Shown: positions 10,635 to 18,747 of the stretch, in pieces
Numbering within the stretch: position 1 is the first letter of the stretch
Layout: each line of letters starts with the position of its first letter
From: an uncultured Verrucomicrobiota bacterium
GTDB taxonomy: Bacteria; Verrucomicrobiota; Verrucomicrobiia; Limisphaerales; UBA9464
Length of the DNA: 62,614 nt
Assembly: GCA_903907925.1 (NCBI GenBank)
Contig: CAIVQB010000055.1
Span: forward strand, 1-62,614
Direction of reading: 5' to 3'
Made by a program: the position numbers and the translations under genes
Notes under the pieces: generated by a model
What the model was told of the DNA's origin: nothing
The model's input: the letters and a program-made list of their open reading frames with translations, nothing else
Databases searched by the model: none

Positions 10635-12022
10635 GCGAACAGCTCCCGGATGGGTTCGGTGCCCAGATCGGTCAACGGGAACGGGCGTCCTCCCGGCCCG
10701 GGCAGGTGGGCGGTGTGGTCCAGTCCCAGGCTATGAAAAATCGTGGCTACAATGTCGCCGGGCTTGACCGGTCGTTCGGCGGGAAAGCCTCCGATCGGAT
10801 CACTGGCACCCACCACGCGACCGCCCTTCACGCCGCCGCCGGCGAAATAGGCCGTGAAACATTGGGGCCAATGATCCCGTCCACCCGCCGGGTTCACCTT
10901 CGGAGTGCGACCGAACTCGGACAGGTTGGCCACCAATGTATCGTCGAGCAGGCCGCGTTGGGTCAGGTCTTCAATCAACGCGCTGTAGGCCTGATCATAC
11001 ATCGGACACACAATGTCCTTCATGCCCTGAATCGAGGTGAACGGCTTGGATCCATGAATGTCCCAGGTGATTTCGTCAAACACGGTGAGGAAGGTGTTGA
11101 TGGTGACGAATCGAACTCCGCTTTCGACCAATCGACGGGCGAGCAGACAGCATTGGCCGAATCGATTCATGCCGTAGCGCTCACGAACCGCGAGCGGCTC
11201 ACGCGCCAGATCGAAGGCAGCGCGGGCGGATTCACTGGTCATGATGCGGAAGGCCGCGTGGAAATTGTCGTCGAGCAACCGCGCATCCTCACTGGCCTCG
11301 AACTCGGTCATCGTCTGTTCCACAACGTCCCGCAACTTTCGGCGGCGCTCCAGCCGTTGGGCGCCGATCTGATCGGGCGGCAGCAGGTCGGGCACCTTGA
11401 AATCCTTCTGCGACGGATCCGCCATCAGCGCGAACGGATCGTGGGCCTTGCCGAGGAATCCACCGGCCTGGCCGTTGGGTAGATTGCCACCGCCACGACC
11501 CATGAGTTGGGGCAGCACCACAAACGGCGGCAGATCCGTGCGGCGTCCGCGCAAGTGGGAAACCACCGAACCGACATGCGGGGTGTAAATCCCGCCCGTG
11601 AACCGCCGGCCGGTCTGCATCATCTGCCATCCGGCATCGTGCACCGCCGCTCCGTCGTGATGACAGGATCGCACGAGGGAAAACCGGTCCGCAATCCGCG
11701 CGTGCAGGGGCAGGAGTTCGGAGATCTCGAAGGCGTCCGACTTGGTGCGAATAGGGCGAAACGGCCCGCGAATCTCGCGCGGCGCATCGGGCTTCATATC
11801 CCATAGATCGATGTGACTGGGACCGCCGAGGTTGAAAATCATGATGCACGACCGGCGGTCGGCAGCGGGTGTGACCCGTCCTTCGGCGCGGGCTCGGAGA
11901 TACTGCGGCAGCGACAGACCGACCGCCGCGAGTGCGCCGACCTGCAGGAACTCACGTCGGCTGGCGCCGGTTCCACACAGGCGTGGTCGATCCTGCGGGG
12001 ATTCTGCGAGGAAATCGAACAT
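10631..12022 (-). CDS. DUF1501 Tat-exported protein
   Basis: A 463-residue DUF1501 protein, related in fold to the alkaline phosphatase/sulfatase superfamily. The ATG at 12022 places a Tat signal correctly (SRREFLQVGALAAVG); the longer frame to 12109 adds 29 residues ahead of it and is not preferred. Family landmarks include NLGGPSHIDLWDMKP near the N-terminus, CHHDGAAVHDAGWQMMQTGR in the middle and SEFGRTPKVN...GRDHWP towards the C-terminus, which carries the metal-site-like Asp and His residues. It is the first gene of the operon and is coupled to the DUF1549/DUF1553 gene. Substrate unknown. Confidence 0.93.
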   Translation of the reverse strand: MFDFLAESPQDRPRLCGTGASRREFLQVGALAAVGLSLPQYLRARAEGRVTPAADRRSCIMIFNLGGPSHIDLWDMKPDAPREIRGPFRPIRTKSDAFEISELLPLHARIADRFSLVRSCHHDGAAVHDAGWQMMQTGRRFTGGIYTPHVGSVVSHLRGRRTDLPPFVVLPQLMGRGGGNLPNGQAGGFLGKAHDPFALMADPSQKDFKVPDLLPPDQIGAQRLERRRKLRDVVEQTMTEFEASEDARLLDDNFHAAFRIMTSESARAAFDLAREPLAVRERYGMNRFGQCCLLARRLVESGVRFVTINTFLTVFDEITWDIHGSKPFTSIQGMKDIVCPMYDQAYSALIEDLTQRGLLDDTLVANLSEFGRTPKVNPAGGRDHWPQCFTAYFAGGGVKGGRVVGASDPIGGFPAERPVKPGDIVATIFHSLGLDHTAHLPGPGGRPFPLTDLGTEPIRELFA

Positions 12023-12463
12023 GGCCCGATCCTGCCGCAGTCGACCGGCAAAACGCCATTCGAGAAAATGGACCGCAACGGTCTCCGATTCCGCATCGGA
12101 CGGGATCATGCAAAACCATGAAAAAAAGATTTAGACGGAATGAACTGAATGAACCGAATCCGATCCGTTCATCAGGACCGGGCGTGAGTCCTGCCCGTGA
12201 ATTTCGTCCAATCGCCGGCCTGGAACTGGGAATAGGCACACCAACGGCACCCATAGCCGCAGGTTCCCAGAGCTCCGATCCCATTCCGTCCATTCTGTCT
12301 CCATCAGTGAATCCGCGTCCCTCTTCGGGCTCGTCTCCAGCGTTCCAGTTCAGAGCGACCGACGCATTCGCGTCGATCACCTTCGCGACGTCGGGGCCAT
12401 CCCTACATTTTTACCGGGGCAGCCCGCTTTCGCGGCCGATCCGACGGTCTAGGATGACTCACG
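12023..12463. other. Intergenic region with dispersed repeat
   Basis: A 441-base divergent gap between the DUF1501 operon and the APS kinase gene. About half is the repeat at 12120-12330. No ORF here has protein-like content: the frames that run through it repeat the same RRNELNEPNPI peptide produced by the repeat copy at 15374. No clear promoter was identified for either flanking gene. Confidence 0.6.
12120..12330 (+). repeat. Dispersed intergenic repeat, near-complete copy A
   Basis: Aligns along its whole length with the copy at 15374-15597. Both open with AGACGGAATGAACTGAATG then AACCGAATCCGAT, pass through GTGAGTCCTGCC and a CTGGAACTGGGAA-like stretch, and close with CATTCTGTC and ATCAGTGAATCCG. 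The left end and the inverted right end resemble each other (GAATGAACTGAATG against CATTCAGTTCATTC in the other copy), so the element has imperfect terminal inverted repeats. It encodes no protein. Confidence 0.75.
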
Positions 12464-13072
12464 GTGTCTGTTTCACGTTCCATCCTGTCGAATCCTCCCG
12501 GTGCCCAGCCCGAGGCTGCGGTTGAACCGCAGGTCCGAACCGTCCGGAAGGGTCCGCGAACCTATTGGTTTTTCGGACGATCGGGTGCCGGAAAAACAAC
12601 TCTGGCGGCTCGTCTGGTCGACCGGTTGCGCACCGGATCGCCACCGGTGTTTCATCTCGATGGCGACACCTTCCGCGACGGATTGTCCCGGGATCTTGGA
12701 TTCTCAGCGCGGGACCGCGCCGAAAACCACCGCCGGCTGGCCGAAGTGGCCCGGCTGCTGACCGGTCAGGGATTCGAGGTCGTTGTATCGTCGATGGCTC
12801 CGCTGCGAATCCACCGCGACGTGGTGCGGTCCGTGTTGGGGAATGAGGTGACCTGGGTGCATGTCGATGCCTCGCTGGAAACCTGCGTCCGGCGCGATGC
12901 AAAACGGCTGTATCAACGGGCCAGTGCCGGCCGGCTGCCCGAACTGCTTGATTTTCCTTTCGAGGGCCCGGAATCCGATGAGACGGTCTGCTCCGTCGAC
13001 ACCAATTCCGGACTATCCAAGAGCACGATTACACGCCTTTGGAATCGGCTTCGAACCACGCTTCCGGATTGA
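12464..13072 (+). CDS. cysC: Adenylylsulfate kinase (APS kinase), divergent
   Basis: A 202-residue P-loop kinase that should phosphorylate adenosine 5'-phosphosulfate to PAPS. It shows the Walker A motif GRSGAGKTT, the substrate-binding block DGDTFRDGLSRDLGFSARDR followed by AENHRR, and the SMAPLR segment at the position of SPFR in typical enzymes. The C-terminal part (LDFPFEGPESDETVCSVDT) departs from the usual FTGIDSPYEAPE pattern. The start is GTG at 12464. No cysN, cysD or sulfotransferase is nearby; the next gene, four bases after the stop, is a sensor kinase. A role in sulfating a polysaccharide or in sulfur assimilation is open. Confidence 0.85.
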   Translation: MSVSRSILSNPPGAQPEAAVEPQVRTVRKGPRTYWFFGRSGAGKTTLAARLVDRLRTGSPPVFHLDGDTFRDGLSRDLGFSARDRAENHRRLAEVARLLTGQGFEVVVSSMAPLRIHRDVVRSVLGNEVTWVHVDASLETCVRRDAKRLYQRASAGRLPELLDFPFEGPESDETVCSVDTNSGLSKSTITRLWNRLRTTLPD

Positions 13073-13076
13073 TGCG

Positions 13077-14663
13077 ATGAAACCCGGAGGAAACGTCGCG
13101 GTCTCCCGGGTGGCGGCATCCCAAGTCATGAACCGAACCTCATCCGGACCCGCCGCGGAACTGTCCGCCTCGACGCGGACGCTGATTTGCGTTCTCGGCA
13201 TCGCGCTGCTCGGCGTGATCGCGCTGATGGACTGGGTGACATGGCAGGAGGTTCAGTTCCGAACCTTTTACCTGATCCCGGCTGTGTTACTGGCGTGGTA
13301 CGTTGGGAAATGGGCGGCCATCCCGGCGGCAATAGCCGGAGCCGTGATCTGGCTGGGGATCGATTTGAGCTATCACAGCCACTACGAGTACCCCCAGATC
13401 CCGTACATTAACGCCTCCACGCTGCTCGTCGCCTCGCTGAGCTTTGCGGTCATCGTGGCCAAGGTCGCTGATCGGAAACGACTGCTGGCCGTCGAAGTGC
13501 TGGCGCGAAAGCGGGCGGAATCGGAGTTGCTGGCGATCAACGAAACGCTGGAGGTCCGGGTGCGGGAACGGACCGCGGCGGCGGAGGCCCGGACCCTCGC
13601 CTTGCAGCGGTCCGAGGAGGCGTTGACGCGGTCGACTGCCATCCTTTCCGCCATTCTGGCCCACATGCGGGAAGCGGTGATTGTGACCGATCGGGACGGC
13701 CGCCTTCGCCTCGTCAACCCGGCGGCGGCCTCCTTGTTCCGACTAAAGGTGCCGGATGGGCTGCTGATGTTGGCCCCCTCCGAACCGGCAGTCCGCGTAG
13801 AGGAACTGGTCCGTGGCTATCGCAGTGCGGCAGTGCCGCTCAACCTCGCCCTCGCCGGACGCCCCGTGGCCCACGCCGACCTCGGTCGAAACAGCGCCCT
13901 TGGCCCAACCGGACCGTGGCTGATTCTCAGCAGCCATCCGCTTCAACTCGGTCCGACGGAAAACGATGGCGTGGTGTTTGTTTTCACCGATGTTTCGGCC
14001 GACAAGGAAATGGATCAAGCGGTGGCAAACGCGATCGAGGAGGAGCAGCAGCGGATCGGACAGGATCTGCATGACGGCCTCGGGCAACACCTGGTCAGTA
14101 CCGCCATGGCGGTGTCCCTGCTGCGAAACCGGCTCGCGCAGGACGGACAGGCGAGTCCCGGCGACGTTCACGGGATTGCCACCCTCGTTGATGAGGCGAT
14201 CACCCATGTTCGCGACATCGCCCGCGGCCTCTTCCCGGCTTCGTTGGAACAACAGGGATTGGCGTCGACGCTCAAGGGACTCGCGGATCAGATCACCCGC
14301 AGCACCCGGGTACGATGTGAAATTGAGGCTCCTCCCGGGTTTGCGGAACCGGTGACCCAGGTGGCCTTTCACCTCTACCGAATCGCCCAGGAGGGCGTAG
14401 CCAACGCGATCCGTCACAATCCACCCGACCGAATCATCATCCGACTCGAGGAACCGGAGGGCGCCCTCCGGCTTTCGGTGGTGAGCGTCGGCAAACAACT
14501 GGTGCGACCCGTGACCGGACGGTCGGGACTCGGTCTGGCCATCATGCACCATCGCGCCCGCCTGATTCAGGGTGACCTCCAGATTTACGATGAACCCCAG
14601 GGCGACACCGTGGTGGAATGCACCGTCGGCATCGCCACCGCGTTTCCACCTGTTTCCACATGA
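13077..14663 (+). CDS. Membrane sensor histidine kinase, NarX/UhpB type (HisKA_3)
   Basis: A 528-residue sensor. The ATG at 13077, four bases after the cysC stop, is preferred; a later ATG near 13128 is possible. Four hydrophobic segments (about residues 40-130) are followed by a coiled coil (RKRAESELLAINETLEVRVRER) and a PAS domain (AHMREAVIVTDRDGRLRLVNPAA). The HisKA_3 dimerisation helix carries the phospho-accepting His in QDLHDGLGQH. The ATPase has the N box QEGVANAIRHN and the G box GRSGLGLAIMHH. It lacks a large periplasmic loop, so the signal is probably sensed in the membrane or by the PAS domain. The response regulator gene overlaps its stop (ATGA), so the two are certainly a pair. 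Confidence 0.92.
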   Translation: MKPGGNVAVSRVAASQVMNRTSSGPAAELSASTRTLICVLGIALLGVIALMDWVTWQEVQFRTFYLIPAVLLAWYVGKWAAIPAAIAGAVIWLGIDLSYHSHYEYPQIPYINASTLLVASLSFAVIVAKVADRKRLLAVEVLARKRAESELLAINETLEVRVRERTAAAEARTLALQRSEEALTRSTAILSAILAHMREAVIVTDRDGRLRLVNPAAASLFRLKVPDGLLMLAPSEPAVRVEELVRGYRSAAVPLNLALAGRPVAHADLGRNSALGPTGPWLILSSHPLQLGPTENDGVVFVFTDVSADKEMDQAVANAIEEEQQRIGQDLHDGLGQHLVSTAMAVSLLRNRLAQDGQASPGDVHGIATLVDEAITHVRDIARGLFPASLEQQGLASTLKGLADQITRSTRVRCEIEAPPGFAEPVTQVAFHLYRIAQEGVANAIRHNPPDRIIIRLEEPEGALRLSVVSVGKQLVRPVTGRSGLGLAIMHHRARLIQGDLQIYDEPQGDTVVECTVGIATAFPPVST

Positions 14664-15331
14664 GCACTCCCCCCGTCGGAAAATGGCGCATCTTTCTCGT
14701 CGATGATCATCCGATGATCCGCGAGCGGCTGACCGAACTGATCAACCGCGAACCCGACCTCCGGGTGTGTGGCGAAGCCGAATCCGCGTCCAGCGCCCGC
14801 AGCGCCCTTCAAACCATCACCGCAGATCTCGCCCTCGTGGATCTGTCACTGAAGGGATCCAGCGGCATCGAATTGCTGAAGGATCTCCGCCTCGAATGGC
14901 CCGATCTCAAGCTCCTAGTCCTCTCGATGCACGACGAGTCGTTGTATGCCGAACGGGTTCTGCGCTCGGGTGCCCGCGGTTATATCACAAAACAGGAGGC
15001 GACGACCCAGGTGTTGAACGCGATCCGAAAGGTGCTGGACGGCGGTGTCTATCTCAGCCCGCGGATGACCGATGAGCTGTTGCAGCGCTGCAGCGACGGC
15101 CGCGAATTCGGAGCCTCCCCGCTGTCCCTGCTGACCGATCGCGAACTGGAAGTGGTTCAACGGATCGGGCGCGGACAGAGCACCCGGCAGATCGCCATCG
15201 AACTGAATCTCAGCGTCAAGACCGTCGAGACCTATCGGGAACGCATCAAGGAAAAGCTCGGTCTCAAGAACGGAATGGAACTGGTGCAGCACGCGGTCCG
15301 CTGGAGGAGCGAATTGGAATCCAACCGGTGA
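14660..15331 (+). CDS. LuxR/NarL-family response regulator
   Basis: A 223-residue regulator. The ATG at 14660 overlaps the kinase stop by four bases; the longer frame to 14618 runs inside the kinase gene. The receiver domain has the acidic pair D15-D16 (FLVDDHP) and the phospho-acceptor D61 (LALVDLSLKG), with the conserved Lys in GYITKQEA. The C-terminal helix-turn-helix (LTDRELEVVQRIGRG...STRQIAIELNLSVKTVETYRERI) is of the LuxR/NarL type. It should be phosphorylated by the preceding kinase and bind DNA as a dimer. Target genes are unknown; the adjacent cysC is the nearest candidate. Confidence 0.95.
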   Translation: MSTPPVGKWRIFLVDDHPMIRERLTELINREPDLRVCGEAESASSARSALQTITADLALVDLSLKGSSGIELLKDLRLEWPDLKLLVLSMHDESLYAERVLRSGARGYITKQEATTQVLNAIRKVLDGGVYLSPRMTDELLQRCSDGREFGASPLSLLTDRELEVVQRIGRGQSTRQIAIELNLSVKTVETYRERIKEKLGLKNGMELVQHAVRWRSELESNR

Positions 15332-15373
15332 CCCCGGCGACAGCGGTTCGTTTGACGGGATCATCAGCCGATG

Positions 15374-15597
15374 AAGAACGATTCAGACGGAATGAACTGA
15401 ATGAACCGAATCCGATTTGTTCATCGGAACTCCGCGTGAGTCCTGCCAATAGACATTGTTCCATCGCCTGTCTGAAACTGGGAAAAACGAAACGACGGCA
15501 CGAACGGTTGCCGGCTCCTGAAGAGTCGATCCAATCCGGCCCATTCAGTTCATTCTGTCAAAATCAGTGAATCCGTGTCTCTTCAGCGGCTTCTTCT
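15374..15597 (+). repeat. Dispersed intergenic repeat, near-complete copy B
   Basis: Second near-complete copy, collinear with 12120-12330. It opens with GATTCAGACGGAATGAACTG and closes with ATTCAGTTCATTCTGTC, AAAATCAGTGAATCCGTGTC and TTCAGCGGCTTCTTC. The ends are imperfect inverted repeats. Its right end runs 34 bases into the coding sequence that ends at 15564 and provides that gene's last codons (EEAAEETRIH). It fills most of the gap after the response regulator gene. Confidence 0.75.
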
Positions 15598-16433
15598 GAA
15601 TCATTCCGTCGCCGCCGTGATCGCATCCATTGGGCCGCGACCAGAACCGCCACCGCACCCCCGGCGGCCCAGGTTCCGGGCTCCGGCACCACGTCTGCGT
15701 AGCTCGAGCCGACTTTGATCTCGTCGACGCTGAACGCCAGGTTTCCAGCGATGGAGAGCGCGGTGACTGTACCCACGTCAAACGACCGCGTGGCATTGGC
15801 GGTGCCCTCCAACGATCCCACGGCGGGATTGTAAAACAGACTGAAGGTATCCGAAGCGGAGCCGGCACCAAACACGGCTTTCAGCACCAGCAGGACCGGA
15901 GTGTTCACCACAGCCGTCGACGAACTCGTCGTCACGCCTGCGCCCGTGCCGACCTGGTCGATCAAGTAGGATCCGGAATTGGCGTTCAATCCGAAACCGA
16001 CAGTGTTCGCCGATCCGGTCAATCGCAGTTCACCGATGCTCGATCCGACGGAGGCCTCCGGTCGGATCAGAAAACTGAAATAGGTGGTTCCCGCGGAAAT
16101 GCCCAACGAACTGCTCAGGGTCCGGCTCAACGGCGTAGTGAGTGAATTGGCCGCCATTGCCGCGCGGTTACCGATCGTGGAAGTCCCAGGCAGACTTCCC
16201 GAACCCACGGTCGCGGTCGCCGATCCACCCGACCACGCCGCCGAAAACCCCAGGCTGCCTCCGCCACTCTGACCGCTCACCTGGGCCGCGCTGGTGTAGT
16301 TGAAGGGCTCATAGACCGTAATCGCCGCTCCGCAGGGCAGCCCACCCCCGGCGATAATCGCAGCGGCGACGGCCGCCCTCATGCCGCCGATTCCCCCCGC
16401 GCTCTTGGCGCTTCCGTCCGCGAAGTGTTTCAT
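15564..16433 (-). CDS. PEP-CTERM sorted exported protein
   Basis: A 289-residue surface or exopolysaccharide-associated protein. The ATG at 16433 has GAAAGAG about nine bases upstream; the frame upstream to 16517 lacks such support. A signal peptide (to about ...GLPCGAA) is followed by a Ser/Gly/Thr-rich beta-sandwich-like region (SGQSGGGSLGFSAAWSGGS). The C-terminus is a PEP-CTERM signal: VVPEPGTW, a hydrophobic span of about 18 residues and RSRRRR. Such signals are processed by exosortase, which is not in this window. The tail after the Arg cluster (EEAAEETRIH) is encoded by the dispersed repeat at 15374-15597 and is unusual for this signal. Function otherwise unknown. Confidence 0.88.
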   Translation of the reverse strand: MKHFADGSAKSAGGIGGMRAAVAAAIIAGGGLPCGAAITVYEPFNYTSAAQVSGQSGGGSLGFSAAWSGGSATATVGSGSLPGTSTIGNRAAMAANSLTTPLSRTLSSSLGISAGTTYFSFLIRPEASVGSSIGELRLTGSANTVGFGLNANSGSYLIDQVGTGAGVTTSSSTAVVNTPVLLVLKAVFGAGSASDTFSLFYNPAVGSLEGTANATRSFDVGTVTALSIAGNLAFSVDEIKVGSSYADVVPEPGTWAAGGAVAVLVAAQWMRSRRRRNDSEEAAEETRIH

Positions 16434-16683
16434 AGTCGATCTCTTTCCAACCGGTCGGGGAGCACTTCCGAGGCGCTTCCAACCGATGACCAGTATCGAC
16501 AGTTCGGCCAATTCCAAACAGCGGGGGAATCCGCAAACACTTGTGAGGCAGCGAGGCGGAGGACGTGAGGCTCACCCCGACACGGGATCCGAAATCGGCT
16601 CAGGACGGGTCAGACGAGACGACTGCTGCGCCCCGTTCCATGCTTCGCGATCGCGCGAATCACAAACCCCGGTTGATTCTGGT

Positions 16684-18558
16684 TCACCGACGCGCAGGAA
16701 TTGCAGAGCCACTCAATTGGAAGCGGCCGCGCCAGGAAACTTGTCCCCCACGGGCGTGGGTGGTGAAAACGGATTCCAATTCGATCCAATCACCGGCTTT
16801 CAACCGCCGACCGCCGTTCACGTTCATCGGAATCTCCATGGCGGCAACGTTGCTCACGTCATGCCCGAGGCCCGAACGATTCACGATGCGGATTTCCGGT
16901 CGATTCGAGAGCGGTTCACGACCGGCGCCGATTCGCGCCTGGACGGATTCACCACCCTGAATGCGAACAGTCCACAAAGGCCGATCCACCTTCGGAACGG
17001 CAGCCGTCCGATAGTAGGCGGCCTCGACGGTATCGAGCGAATACAGACCTACGTACAAAGCCCGCGGCGTCCACGCCAGATAGAGATCAGCGAGTGCCGT
17101 CGCCTCCCGCACCGGAACAAATCCGCGTTCGCGATCCCAGTGGAGCAGCGCGTCCGGTGAGGAGAATCCACCCAACGGATCGGCCGGCGCGAGTGGCACG
17201 CCCGCGCTGGCATCCAATCGGGTTTGACGTCCTGTCCGCCGTTCCGTCGCCGGATCCAGTCCGCGGAACATCGCGACCAGTTCGTCGTAGGGATGGTTGT
17301 CGATGTCGACGAGACCGAAGTTGAAGTTCTCGCCATCCTCGCGTCCATGCCGGGGTTCATCGAAATACTGGAACCAATCCGTACCGATAACATACGGCAG
17401 GCGAAACAAACCGCGCAGGGTCGCACCCGCCGTCTCGGCACGGGCGCGTTGGGTCGGCAGCACGGGATAGGTCCCAAAATCATTGCGGTTGCCGGAGCGG
17501 TTCTCCCGACTGGCCGCGTAGAATTCCGTCACCCAGACAGGCCTGCCGGAAAGACGGTGCAGCATTTCAAAATAGCAACGCAGGAATCCACCGTCCCGCC
17601 ACTGCGCGTTGAGATTGCTCGAGATCGCGTCAACGTGGTGTCCGGCGGCAGTGGCGACTTCCGGATAATAGAAGGATTGGTAACGATCCCCGAGGAACAG
17701 CGCCTGCGGATTGAAGCGGTGAATGTAGCCGCCCATCAACTCGTAGTACCGATCCGCCAGCAGCCCCAGGAAGCGGCGCATAACCCGGATCCCATCGCCG
17801 CCGGGCCGAAGATAGAGCATCCCACCACGATCCAACTCGTCCCAAGAACCGGCATTTTCCGGTTCGAACTCCGCGGCGAGCCGCTGCCAGTCCCCGGTAT
17901 AGTACGACCGCAACAGGTCGAGGAGACGCCGCCGCTGACCACTGGAAGCCGGTTGCTCCAGCGTCATTTTCCAAAGGGTGGCGTTCCACCAACCGAGTTC
18001 GTTGTCGCTGAAGTATCCGATCACCCGTCGATCCCCTCCGAACGCCGCGATCTGGTCCCGCGCACTGCGTTCCATCCGATCCAGATTCCGGGGATCCCAC
18101 ATGTCCCACCACGGCGCACCCGCGGCCGAACCGAGGTGCAACACGGGAGTGAAGGCCGGTGTCGAACCGTTCAACTGGGACAACCCGGTGTAGTCCGCCC
18201 AGCCCGCCGCGGTATCGAATCCCCAACGACGCAGCCGGTCCGCCGTTTCAGTCGCCCATGCCGAATCCGTCCCATGATACCGCCAGGCGGCATAGGCCGG
18301 GTTTTCAAGATCGTACTTCTCGCGAGATTCACCGCGGGTGACGACCCCCACTCCCTTTTCGAGGAATCGCCTGCCCTGCGGATCCACCAGCCACCAGCCG
18401 TCCTCGGAGTGAACGATCTGATATCGGTTCGTCGTGACGCCGGACGGATCCGCGTGAAGCCGGGCCGGGAGCAAACTCAGGGCCACGCATCCGACCGCCA
18501 CCACGGCCGCTCGAAACCACGCAGGGACTGTTTTCCGCGACGACGTGCGACTCGTCAT
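16684..18558 (-). CDS. Secreted glycoside hydrolase, agarase-like (clan GH-A)
   Basis: A 624-residue exported enzyme. The ATG at 18558 has TTGGAG just upstream and starts a good signal peptide (cleavage near ARLHA); earlier ATGs at 18606 and 18678 are weaker. The central TIM-barrel-like region has SDNELGWWN, where E187 after N186 is the expected acid/base, and WVTEFYAAS, where E345 is the expected nucleophile, spaced as in clan GH-A. GTDWFQYFDEP fits the barrel's last strand. The C-terminal part (about 470-624) looks like a CBM9/DOMON-type beta domain. The closest match from memory is GH50-like beta-agarases, but the substrate cannot be fixed. It is divergent from the DUF1080 gene. Confidence 0.75.
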   Translation of the reverse strand: MTSRTSSRKTVPAWFRAAVVAVGCVALSLLPARLHADPSGVTTNRYQIVHSEDGWWLVDPQGRRFLEKGVGVVTRGESREKYDLENPAYAAWRYHGTDSAWATETADRLRRWGFDTAAGWADYTGLSQLNGSTPAFTPVLHLGSAAGAPWWDMWDPRNLDRMERSARDQIAAFGGDRRVIGYFSDNELGWWNATLWKMTLEQPASSGQRRRLLDLLRSYYTGDWQRLAAEFEPENAGSWDELDRGGMLYLRPGGDGIRVMRRFLGLLADRYYELMGGYIHRFNPQALFLGDRYQSFYYPEVATAAGHHVDAISSNLNAQWRDGGFLRCYFEMLHRLSGRPVWVTEFYAASRENRSGNRNDFGTYPVLPTQRARAETAGATLRGLFRLPYVIGTDWFQYFDEPRHGREDGENFNFGLVDIDNHPYDELVAMFRGLDPATERRTGRQTRLDASAGVPLAPADPLGGFSSPDALLHWDRERGFVPVREATALADLYLAWTPRALYVGLYSLDTVEAAYYRTAAVPKVDRPLWTVRIQGGESVQARIGAGREPLSNRPEIRIVNRSGLGHDVSNVAAMEIPMNVNGGRRLKAGDWIELESVFTTHARGGQVSWRGRFQLSGSAIPARR

Positions 18559-18747
18559 CCCGGACTCCAAGCGGGCAGCGACTCGTTGGAAGCGCAGTGG
18601 AAACATGGAACTTCGATGGAAGCGGGTCGGCGGCGGAAGGGAAAGGCTGGACCGCCGTCCGTCAGGCGGAATTTTCAAAATAGACCGCCGTCCGGATGGG
18701 AGCCGGCTTGACCCGGGACCGGGGAGCTCGTAGACGCTGGGGGAATC

